A stretch of DNA of 13,803 nt, taken from positions 1-13,803 of the forward strand of contig DAOTTO010000526.1 of assembly GCA_034437895.1 (NCBI GenBank), read 5' to 3'. The position numbers were made by a program, and so were the translations under genes. Origin of the DNA: JANRLJ01 sp034437895 (GTDB lineage: Bacteria > Chloroflexota > Anaerolineae > Aggregatilineales > Phototrophicaceae). The notes below the pieces were generated by a model. That model made no database searches and was not told the origin of the DNA. It saw only the letters and a program-made list of their open reading frames with translations. The first letter of the stretch is position 1, and every line of letters begins with the position of its first letter. Positions 9,501-13,803 of this stretch are shown in pieces.

Positions 9501-12059
9501 CCCCTTGTCTGACCTAAAAAAATGGGCAGTTTGCGCCGCCGTCGTCCATTGCAACATGCGTGTGCGGGTGATGAACAGCCGTACCAGCGTCGTCGAGATA
9601 GCGTTGAGGGTCAAGAGTGCTTCGTAAGGCATAAAAATCAGCGCAAAGCCCCAGCGCAGTAGGTCAAGGTAGCGTGACCTTAGTGCAGCGCTGATGGATT
9701 CCGTCGAGGGGCGGCGGCTTAAACCCGTAACCAGCGAGGTTAAAAACGGAAAACCCGTCATTGCCAGCGCCATCAACGTCCAGAACAGCGGCGAACCAAT
9801 CAGCCCCAGCCATGCCGTTATCATCAGCACGAGCAGGGCGGGCGTAACCAGACTGCGCCGCAAGTTATCAAAAATTTTCCAGCGATCAAGGACAGAAAAC
9901 GTATTCGGCAGAGTTACCCCGGCCTGATCTGTCGGGATGCGCGGAAGCAGCCAGGGCAGTAACTGCCAGTCCCCACGTATCCAGCGGTGCAAACGGCGTG
10001 TATATGCCACATAACGCGCAGGGAACTCCTCAAGCAGCGTAATATCGCTTACGAGAGCGACACGAGCATGAATACCTTCAAATAAATCGTGGCTCAGGAG
10101 TGCGTTTTCAGGAATGCGGTTTGCCAGACACAGCTCAAGGACATCGACATCATAAATCCCTTTGCCGACATAGCTGCCTTCACCAAACAAATCCTGATAA
10201 ACATCGGAAACGGCATGAGTGTATAAATCTAAGCCCACATCGCCCGCGAAGATTCGGGTAAAACGGGTTTGGTTGGCGCTCGTGGGTTTAATCTCAACAC
10301 GCGGTTGTAGAATGGAATAGCCAGAAACTACCTTACCGCTGGTGGGATCATACACCGCCCGATTGAGCGGATGCGCGAGGGTGGCAACCAGCCGTCGTGC
10401 GCCGCCTTCGGGCAAAATCGTATCCGCATCAAGGGTGATGACATATTTGATCTGTGGCAAGACCCTTAAATCCCCCTCCTGCACAGTGTAAGAGGTCGCT
10501 TTACTTACGCGAAGCAAATGGTTGAACTCCACCAGCTTGCCGCGCTTGCGTTCCCATCCCATCCAGGTATTCTGGGCGGGGTTCCACTGACGTTCACGAT
10601 GAAACAGATAAAACGGAGGTGCGCCCAACCGATACTTAGCGTTTAACGCCACAATTCCGTCTTGAGCGCGAGCGATCAATTTTTCATCATTTGGCATTTG
10701 CTGCGTCGGTGCGTCGGCATAATCTGTGAGTAATGCAAAGTACAGTGCAGAGTCGGCATTACGCAAAAAATGGAGTTCCAACTGTTGCAGTAATGAATCA
10801 ATTTCGGCAGCATCGTTCAGCAGCGTGGGAATAACCACCATCGTCTGGTATGCGGTGGGAATACCCTCTTGGAAATCTAACCGGGGTAAAAGACGTGGCG
10901 CGACGTTGGTGGTAGCTACACGATTGATGAAGCTGTTTGCAACGGCTGAAGCGGGCAAAAAAGTAAGTAAAATAACCCCAATAATTTGTAGGATGTTTTC
11001 ACCAGAGGTCACAGCAAAAACAGCGAATAGCAGGGTGAGTAAAACTGTCAGCAGTCCCATACTGACCAAATAAGCAGAGGTAGGATACGCCAGCAGCCAG
11101 CGGCGCAGGGCGAGCCACCCGGATGGATGATAGTGAAACTTATCTTCCAGCGTGCGATAGCCCGCGCCTGCCAGATAATAGCCAATATGACTCTGCTGCG
11201 TGGCTGGGTCGGCTGCCTCGCTAAACGCGATGGCCTGTTCCGTAACCTTTTCTTCAGCCTGTTTTGTCAGGCGGGCAAGCCTTTCGATCACGTCCCGATA
11301 GCTGTTGCGCGTATCAAAATCCATCGCCCCATACACATGTGCAGGATCACGCCGCAGGATTTGATCGACAAGGCTGACACGTTCAAAAAAGACTTTCCAG
11401 TCCTGAACAGCCAGCATCCGTAAACTCGTAATACAGAATCGGGCGGTACTATCGTCAGGCGCTGCCGCCGGATGGGGTGATGTATCAGGTGTGTCAGCAG
11501 AGGGGATGAGCGTATTTGCCAGAGCGCTCAGAATCCCTAAGCGCAGCATTGTAGGAAACGCCCACAACTCGCCCATCGTTAAAGGCACATCAGACTGGAA
11601 CACTTGCAGAAAGTGAACAATCTGTTCAAGATCAGGTTGGTAGCCAAAGTAATCAATAAGTTCGCAGGCTAAGGCGTAATTTCGCGGAATGTTCATCCAC
11701 GCCGAATTTTTAAGTTTGGGCAGTTCTTTATAGTAGCCCAACGGCAGGTCTTCGCGAGCCTGCCGTATCGCCTTCTGTACGATGAAAAAATTATCGAGCA
11801 GCCACTCGCCTGCATAAGAAAGGGGCAGATCCGTTTGAACCATACTGCCGAACTGTTGGTACGCATCGGTAATCAGTTTTTCGTGTTCCAGCAGGCGCTC
11901 CAGCAGCAGCGGCTTGCCCGTTGAGGATTCCGCTAGGTGATATTGTTCCGCCAGACGATGCGCCAGCACTTCCATCGGGTCTGCGCTTAAGATTGCTTCC
12001 GCTGGGCTGCTTATCTCCGCCACATCAATAATAGGTGGCAAAACGGGGTTATCTGTCAT
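3507..12059 (-). CDS. ndvB: Cyclic beta-1,2-glucan synthase (NdvB/Cgs type)
   Basis: A 2850-residue multi-domain membrane enzyme, close to the 2830-2870 residues of the rhizobial and Brucella proteins. It should build beta-1,2-glucan from UDP-glucose, cyclise it and control its length. Order: a helical N-terminal region (1-315); membrane helices at about 325-375; the GT84 transferase at about 400-710 with TLDADT (D544, D546), SHDLFEG (D658) and RLHRW/RGDWQ (689-699); and more helices at about 735-905. The central glycoamylase-like/GH189 module (about 910-1530) has WGISESSYYAFD (E1400) and YMAHHQGM (1491-1498). Two GH94-type beta-sandwich repeats follow (about 1555-1850 and 2060-2345). The GH94 phosphorylase at about 2355-2790 has FRDQLQD, the acid D2529 in GDWNDG, and GGWTWYTGSASWMYR. 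All catalytic signatures are intact. A Pro/Ala/Asp-rich linker lies at about 185-205. The ATG overlaps the upstream usp stop by 11 bases and has no clear ribosome site, which implies translational coupling. No NdvA-type exporter is in the window. A linear-glucan product cannot be excluded. Confidence 0.93.
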   Translation of the reverse strand: MTDNPVLPPIIDVAEISSPAEAILSADPMEVLAHRLAEQYHLAESSTGKPLLLERLLEHEKLITDAYQQFGSMVQTDLPLSYAGEWLLDNFFIVQKAIRQAREDLPLGYYKELPKLKNSAWMNIPRNYALACELIDYFGYQPDLEQIVHFLQVFQSDVPLTMGELWAFPTMLRLGILSALANTLIPSADTPDTSPHPAAAPDDSTARFCITSLRMLAVQDWKVFFERVSLVDQILRRDPAHVYGAMDFDTRNSYRDVIERLARLTKQAEEKVTEQAIAFSEAADPATQQSHIGYYLAGAGYRTLEDKFHYHPSGWLALRRWLLAYPTSAYLVSMGLLTVLLTLLFAVFAVTSGENILQIIGVILLTFLPASAVANSFINRVATTNVAPRLLPRLDFQEGIPTAYQTMVVIPTLLNDAAEIDSLLQQLELHFLRNADSALYFALLTDYADAPTQQMPNDEKLIARAQDGIVALNAKYRLGAPPFYLFHRERQWNPAQNTWMGWERKRGKLVEFNHLLRVSKATSYTVQEGDLRVLPQIKYVITLDADTILPEGGARRLVATLAHPLNRAVYDPTSGKVVSGYSILQPRVEIKPTSANQTRFTRIFAGDVGLDLYTHAVSDVYQDLFGEGSYVGKGIYDVDVLELCLANRIPENALLSHDLFEGIHARVALVSDITLLEEFPARYVAYTRRLHRWIRGDWQLLPWLLPRIPTDQAGVTLPNTFSVLDRWKIFDNLRRSLVTPALLVLMITAWLGLIGSPLFWTLMALAMTGFPFLTSLVTGLSRRPSTESISAALRSRYLDLLRWGFALIFMPYEALLTLNAISTTLVRLFITRTRMLQWTTAAQTAHFFRSDKGSESIWREMILVPSLSGVLFFLIALMNSAALPFALPILVLWFISPQLAYWISQSNTHIEPELSADEKIALRHLARQTWLFFEQTVGPKDHWLPPDHFQETPQLTAHRTSPTNIGLLLTSTLAAYDLGYTGHLDFATRLQATFDTLDQLEHYRGHLLNWYDTQTLASLPPRYVSTVDSGNLAGCLIVIEQACLAFPNALVLRPQRWQGLLDTLALLEESLDALYSTSQEAPIAHLRTYMMSLRQTIQVIQQTPDQSASLISWLNQEMWETLSSLIIAVLDSEAATPNAKTLNALRVTSERFHHHLTNMQRDTDLLLPWLLPISHPPALFVQADVDPQLAAAWQDLIEVIPTAPRLIELPAVCDMITSSLSRLQSHLPENAGSTSHLQEAQRWCNQLKAQIAATHLQVTALLVSYQELAIRAENSFQAMDFTFLFNTQRKVFHIGYNVTADRLDDNYYDLLASEARLASFLAIAKREVPPSHWLYLGRPVARVANALTLLSWSGTMFEYLMPNLFLKSYEQTFLAQSCRAAVDDQIAYGHAKHVPWGISESSYYAFDNSMTYQYRAFGVPELGFKRGLAEDLVITPYASLLALRLRPQAVSQNMDELDAINMRGLYGYYEAIDYTPSRMPLRQDHAIIRSYMAHHQGMILTSLTNYLLNDLMIQRFHNDPRVQSFALLLQEKIPTQVPIEDPHPVEEVARVTPPVQVNIAPWQVPDNTTVPQVHTLSNGRFSTLITNAGSGYSQWEGLSLTRWEADTTLDASGMWIYVQDQASGAVWSAGYQPTAVPRDYQHVSFYPHQAEFQRRDYDITLNMQVTIAADDDVEIRQINLINHGDQPRRLRLTSYGEVLLAPQSERHPAFNKLFIESEYLPESNMLLFHRRPRADEEPVYLGHLLIASPGSPVTGAYEGNRLHFLGRGHTVRNPVIFDDGGDLSQSVGVTLDPIMALAQEVELEPYGRVSITYLTLVTRSRPEALALAERYRNHVVLDRAVELARRQNELALRQLELDTPELARIQQILAHLLYPHASLRASTDVLSANTKGQSGLWAYGISGDLPILLVRISDVLELPLALEVLRAHTYWRNQQISIDVVILNLRDSSYSQELQEQLYRLIARSNSSPWLNRRGGIFVVNADQMQQDDRVLIETTARVIFDGQRGSVVEQLPHISVQRVSLPAFTPSLSNLAALEATPPLPRPTDLQFDNSWGGFSADGKEYVIYLKAGQSTPAPWVNVIANEQFGFLVSESGSGYTWTENSSENRLTPWRNDPVSDTPGEALYLRDEETAQVWSPMPLPVRDAEPYLVRHGAGYSIFEHHSEGLKQRTQLFAAIDKPVKIIKVHLENTWNRPRRVTVTYYAEWVLGVSRSVSQAYIVPEYDQDSKALLARNSYNSEFSERVAFLAANKAPHSLTTDRTEFLGRMGDFSHPAALNRIGLASTVEAGLDPCAVIQLHVDLPIGGSEEVFFILGEGSNREDALQLIQAYQNPEQIESAWQAVTTFWDCILGTVTVQTPDPSMNLMLNRWLLYQTLSCRIRGRSGFYQSSGAFGFRDQLQDVMALVWAAPEIAHDHILLAAQHQFEAGDVLHWWHPPSGRGVRTRCSDDLLWLPFVVAYYIETTGDQSILDENIPFLRGDLLKTGEEERYGQYETTTETYTLYEHCLRAIKRGSTAGAHGLPLMGTGDWNDGMNRVGIQGLGESVWLGWFLYSVLKHFAPLCQQRADSELSRAYEAQADQLKATLEAESWDGQWYRRAYDDKGIPLGSAQNLECQIDSIAQSWAVLSEAGDPDRALKGMSAVAERLVRPEDQLLLLFTPPFDKTTRDPGYVKSYPPGIRENGGQYTHAALWTVWAFAQLGQGNRAGDLFQLLNPISHSDTPEKAERYKVDPYVVAADVYSVAPYVGRGGWTWYTGSASWMYRLGIERILGLKRRGNRLEIDPCIPDDWAGYELTYRHGETVYAIHIQNPQRVNRGVRQIICDGEVMPNDYIILRSDGGRHEIYIELGESENE

Positions 12060-13002
12060 AGGTTAATCTTAAGGGCTGTCTAGTTTCTATGCCTAAACGC
12101 GCCGTTTCAGGCGATTCCACCTGCAAATCCTGAACAATCAATAAGGGTGTTGTGCCATTGGTGATAAAGCGATTGGTGATACTCCCGTAAGGCCATCTTG
12201 CCTCGCCGGAGTAGCCATGAGCGCTTAACACCATAAGATCAATCTGCTCCTGTTCGCTCACAGTCTGGAGCGTCGCAGCCACATTATCGCTGACCAACAG
12301 GCGCGTTTTCGGGTGGACGGGTAAGTGATCGTGCATTTGTTCCAGATATTTGTTCCCTTCCTCCTGATTGCGCTCGATAAAGCGATTGAGCAGGTCGGTA
12401 TCTTCCTGATTCAGCGGCATGTGACGTGCCATTTCTGGCTTACTGACCACATGAACCAGCAGAAGTTCAGAATGATAGGCCTCGGCGAGAGCCGCCGCCA
12501 TGATGAGCGCGGAGCCTGCTCGCTGCGACCCATCCAGAGGAACCAAGAGTCTTTGGTAACGGAGATCGTCCGCAAAAACCGTATCAGGCTGGCACGTCCG
12601 AATAATCAGCGTTGAAGTCCGTACACGCTGAAGAATTTTCTGGACAATACTACTCACCCCGTCGCCATCAACGGTTGTTTCGCCATAGCCACTCAAGATC
12701 AGCAAGTCCGTTTGGGTGGAAGCTGCCAATTCGATGATTTTTTCAGCGGCATTTCCTTCGAGCAGGTTGATCTCGACAGAGAGCTGATAAGCTTCTAAGC
12801 GGGTCTGTATGGTGCTTAAATACAGAGTCGCGGCTGATCGTTTAAGATACCAGTCCAGCGGATCCTGTTTGGGCAGAGCGTGATTTAAGACATGCACCAG
12901 TGTGATTTGAGCGTTAAATGCTTTGGCAATAGCAATCACATGAGGCAGTACACATTCTGCAAGAGAGGAGCCATCCAACGGAACAAGGATGTGATCTAAC
13001 AT
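12049..13002 (-). CDS. Tandem-domain universal stress protein (UspA family)
   Basis: A 317-residue cytoplasmic protein made of two Usp domains, about 1-137 and 149-292. Each begins with the typical strand and turn: ILVPLDGSSLAE at 5-16 and LLVPLDGSQRAG at 152-163. The nucleotide-binding loop, usually G-2x-G-9x-G-S/T, is nearly intact in the second domain (S260, G263, G273, S274) but degenerate in the first (S104, G107, then S117, S118). Only domain two may therefore bind ATP well. A 25-residue tail follows. The start is well supported by AGGAGG five bases upstream. The gene is first in a two-gene operon: its last 11 bases overlap the start of the glucan synthase. Family members are stress-responsive nucleotide-binding proteins. 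A role in adjusting glucan synthesis to stress is an inference from the linkage only. Confidence 0.92.
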   Translation of the reverse strand: MLDHILVPLDGSSLAECVLPHVIAIAKAFNAQITLVHVLNHALPKQDPLDWYLKRSAATLYLSTIQTRLEAYQLSVEINLLEGNAAEKIIELAASTQTDLLILSGYGETTVDGDGVSSIVQKILQRVRTSTLIIRTCQPDTVFADDLRYQRLLVPLDGSQRAGSALIMAAALAEAYHSELLLVHVVSKPEMARHMPLNQEDTDLLNRFIERNQEEGNKYLEQMHDHLPVHPKTRLLVSDNVAATLQTVSEQEQIDLMVLSAHGYSGEARWPYGSITNRFITNGTTPLLIVQDLQVESPETARLGIETRQPLRLTYDR

Positions 13003-13007
13003 AATTT

Positions 13008-13013
13008 CCTCCT
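13008..13013 (-). promoter_or_regulatory. Strong ribosome binding site of the usp gene
   Basis: On the minus strand AGGAGG is followed by five bases and then the ATG at 13002. It fixes the start of the stress-protein gene. It is much stronger than anything before the glucan synthase, which fits translation entering the operon here. Confidence 0.8.
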
Positions 13014-13025
13014 GAGAAAACGTTC

Positions 13026-13048
13026 TTGGCTTACGCCGTGGAAGCCAA
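13026..13048 (-). promoter_or_regulatory. Inverted repeat in the leader of the usp-glucan synthase operon
   Basis: TTGGCTT (13026-13032) and AAGCCAA (13042-13048) form a perfect 7-base-pair inverted repeat around a 9-base spacer, 12 bases upstream of the usp ribosome site. It could be an operator or an mRNA hairpin near the start. It is not a good terminator toward usp, since no T-run follows. No convincing -10/-35 pair was identified. Confidence 0.35.
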
Positions 13049-13407
13049 AAATAACTGGGAAAGATTCAAGATCGTTATTTACGGTTGAACAGGGGTGGAA
13101 GAGGTCTGCGAGTGGAGAAACAAGGTTTTGGCCTGCTTCATCTTGCGATTGTCCACAAGCCAGGCGAGAAATGATGGCTGTTCTGGGCTAAATGCTTGCG
13201 TACTTTGTGCGTAGAGTCGCTATCGCTTTGAAGGAGGCTTCGAGGTCAGAGATGGGGCTTCCAAAGCAGTCTAAGATGGTTTCAAGTTGGGTGGAAGAAA
13301 GCCATCGCAATACGGGACAAAACGCTATTCGTCATCATCGTACATGCGGATAAGCAGATAGAGAAATTATCCTTAACGGCAGCTTAAAATATTGAATGGC
13401 ATTTCTC
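13049..13407. other. Gap without a convincing gene; possible decayed minus-strand frame
   Basis: This stretch presumably carries the operon promoter. No RNA gene is recognisable. On the minus strand two partly overlapping stop-bounded frames read protein-like. One is 13331-13188 (contains TQLETILDCFGSP and DLEASFKAIATLR). The other is 13219-13079 (contains FSPEQPSFLAWLVDNRKMK). A single frameshift in the overlap would join them into about 80 residues, but there is no good start codon or ribosome site. Plus frames through the same bases also look open for up to about 48 codons, so chance is a real alternative. Confidence 0.25.
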
Positions 13408-13424
13408 TCTACACCCTGTGTAGA
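13408..13424. terminator. Hairpin directly after the small lysine-rich gene
   Basis: TCTACAC (13408-13414) and GTGTAGA (13418-13424) form a perfect stem with a 3-base loop, starting two bases beyond the stop codon of the minus-strand 42-codon ORF. On the plus strand it is followed by TTTTATTT, a proper intrinsic-terminator tail. On the minus strand it is followed by GAGAGAAAT, a weak tail. It may act in both directions. Confidence 0.5.
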
Positions 13425-13426
13425 TT

Positions 13427-13555
13427 TTATTTCTTGGCTGGGGTATTGGTCTTTTTCGGTGTCATCACCGGCTTAATCAAGGTCGAAACAGTTGTTTCTT
13501 TCTGTACTGGTTCTTTGACCTTTTTCTTCTTCTTATCTTTGCCTTTATCGCCCAT
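13427..13555 (-). CDS. Small lysine-rich protein, 42 residues, function unknown
   Basis: The frame reads MGDKGKDKKKKKVKEP at the start and KKTNTPAKK at the end. It is strongly basic, with about a third Lys and no hydrophobic segment. AAGGA (13566-13570) lies about 10 bases upstream of the ATG, and a hairpin follows directly after the TAA. The MGDKGKxKK opening resembles short lysine-rich hypothetical proteins I recall from many bacterial genomes; this is memory, not a search. Nucleic acid or polyanion binding is possible but unproven. The plus-strand ORF over the same bases is Phe-rich only because it is antisense to the Lys run. It lies upstream of usp in the same direction but is separated by more than 400 bases and a hairpin, so it is probably a separate transcript. 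Confidence 0.55.
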   Translation of the reverse strand: MGDKGKDKKKKKVKEPVQKETTVSTLIKPVMTPKKTNTPAKK

Positions 13556-13591
13556 GATTATAGATTCCTTATCTGAATGTCGAAAGTTTCG

Positions 13592-13688
13592 TTAAGGTTT
13601 GTCTGGGGGCGGGGTTTGATGGACGAGCGCTACCTGAATCTTGTTTAAGACAATAACATTGATTCGACAGGTATCACCAAACCGACAG
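13592..13688 (-). pseudogene. Possible C-terminal remnant of a small gene next to an insertion element
   Basis: A minus frame ends at 13592 and reads protein-like in the non-element DNA (FGDTCRINVIVLNK, then QVALVHQTPPPDKP). The same frame continues to the right through the putative element end to an ATG at 13795, but that part covers the predicted omega RNA structure and is unlikely to be its native start. The 36-base gap to the lysine-rich ORF would allow one transcript. It may be the tail of a gene cut by the insertion, or a chance open frame. Confidence 0.25.
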
Positions 13689-13803
13689 TGACATACTCCC
13701 CATGCCTGAAGGCAGGGGCTTCTGCCGTGAACGCCGGATGCCGTGCTTTTCGCAGGGACTTCCACCGACTGAGACAGTATGAGATGATGCCCCATCTCAA
13801 AAC
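13689..13803 (-). mobile_element. Right end of an IS200/IS605-family (tnpB-type) element, partial
   Basis: On the minus strand GAAG, then CCCC-TGCC, loop TTCA, GGCA-(T)-GGGG, then AGTATGTCA mirrors the known right-end layout of tnpB elements such as ISDra2 (GAAT, hairpin, GAGGTTCAA). In window coordinates the arms are 13698-13701 plus 13703-13706, and 13711-13714 plus 13715-13718, with one bulged base at 13702. The element edge would be near 13689. The transposase or TnpB gene is expected beyond the right edge on the minus strand and is not visible. An element derivative without genes is the main alternative. Confidence 0.55.
13689..13803 (-). ncRNA. Candidate 3' part of an omega RNA (TnpB guide RNA scaffold)
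   Basis: In tnpB elements the guide RNA comes from the 3' end of tnpB through the right end and runs into the flank, which supplies the guide. Here the minus strand shows a 7-base-pair hairpin (TGAGATG/CATCTCA, 13780-13786 with 13793-13799), a small TGC-GAAAA-GCA hairpin (near 13739-13755), and the right-end hairpin at 13698-13718 followed by GTCA. A stop (TGA, 13797-13799) in one minus frame could end tnpB just before this structure. A second frame stays open to 13645 and reads the hairpin as EAPAFRHGE, so the true tnpB end is unresolved. The 5' part lies outside the window. Confidence 0.45.

Noticed and set aside
13392..13595. A 67-codon hydrophobic plus-strand frame that could look like a small membrane protein
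   Set aside because: Its Phe runs are the antisense of the Lys run in the minus ORF, it lacks a ribosome site, and a terminator-like hairpin with a T-tract lies inside it.
13592..13795. The minus frame from the ATG at 13795 as a single intact 67-residue gene
   Set aside because: Its N-terminal half coincides with the predicted omega RNA hairpins and crosses the inferred element boundary, so an intact gene is unlikely. Only the left part is kept, as a possible remnant.

Overview
The window looks like ordinary chromosomal DNA from an environmental bacterium of moderate GC. Chloroflexota (Anaerolineae-like) is my best guess. This rests on the gene types: a secreted C39-like peptidase with TPRs, a two-domain UspA of the style with an HGYSG/WPYGS signature, and a very long cyclic-glucan-synthase-like protein. 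It also rests on GC-rich CCCCTTC/GAAGGGG palindromic repeats between genes. No marker gene is present, so the taxonomic call is an inference.

Layout from left to right. Positions 2-100 hold the C-terminal end of an unidentified plus-strand protein. A secreted papain-fold (C39_2-type) cysteine peptidase with TPR repeats follows (191-1255), then a membrane sensor histidine kinase with a Cache-like extracytoplasmic domain, HAMP, HisKA and HATPase (1339-3303). The plus-strand block ends in a convergent intergenic region (3304-3506) with palindromic, REP-like repeats. Next, on the minus strand, comes a 2850-residue cyclic beta-1,2-glucan synthase homologue (3507-12059; NdvB/Cgs type: GT84, glycoamylase-like/GH189 and GH94 modules). 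Its start overlaps by 11 bases the end of the upstream tandem universal stress protein gene (12049-13002), so the two form a tight operon, usp then cgs. About 420 bases without a convincing gene precede the operon. They hold its ribosome binding site, a leader inverted repeat and a frame-broken stretch that could be a decayed gene. A 42-codon lysine-rich minus-strand ORF lies at 13427-13555.

The last ~115 bases look like the right end of an IS200/IS605-family (tnpB-type) element whose transposase gene would lie beyond the right edge, on the minus strand. The hairpin, the sequence around it and its orientation match the 3' end of an omega RNA followed by the element boundary near 13689. The DNA below that point would then supply the guide segment.

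How the genes may work together: the glucan synthase would polymerise UDP-glucose into a beta-1,2-glucan, cyclise it and trim it by phosphorolysis. The co-transcribed nucleotide-binding stress protein suggests that expression is tied to stress or energy status. The peptidase and the kinase are both envelope-facing but have no visible functional link to the glucan operon. I see no CRISPR array, tRNA, rRNA or clear defence system.
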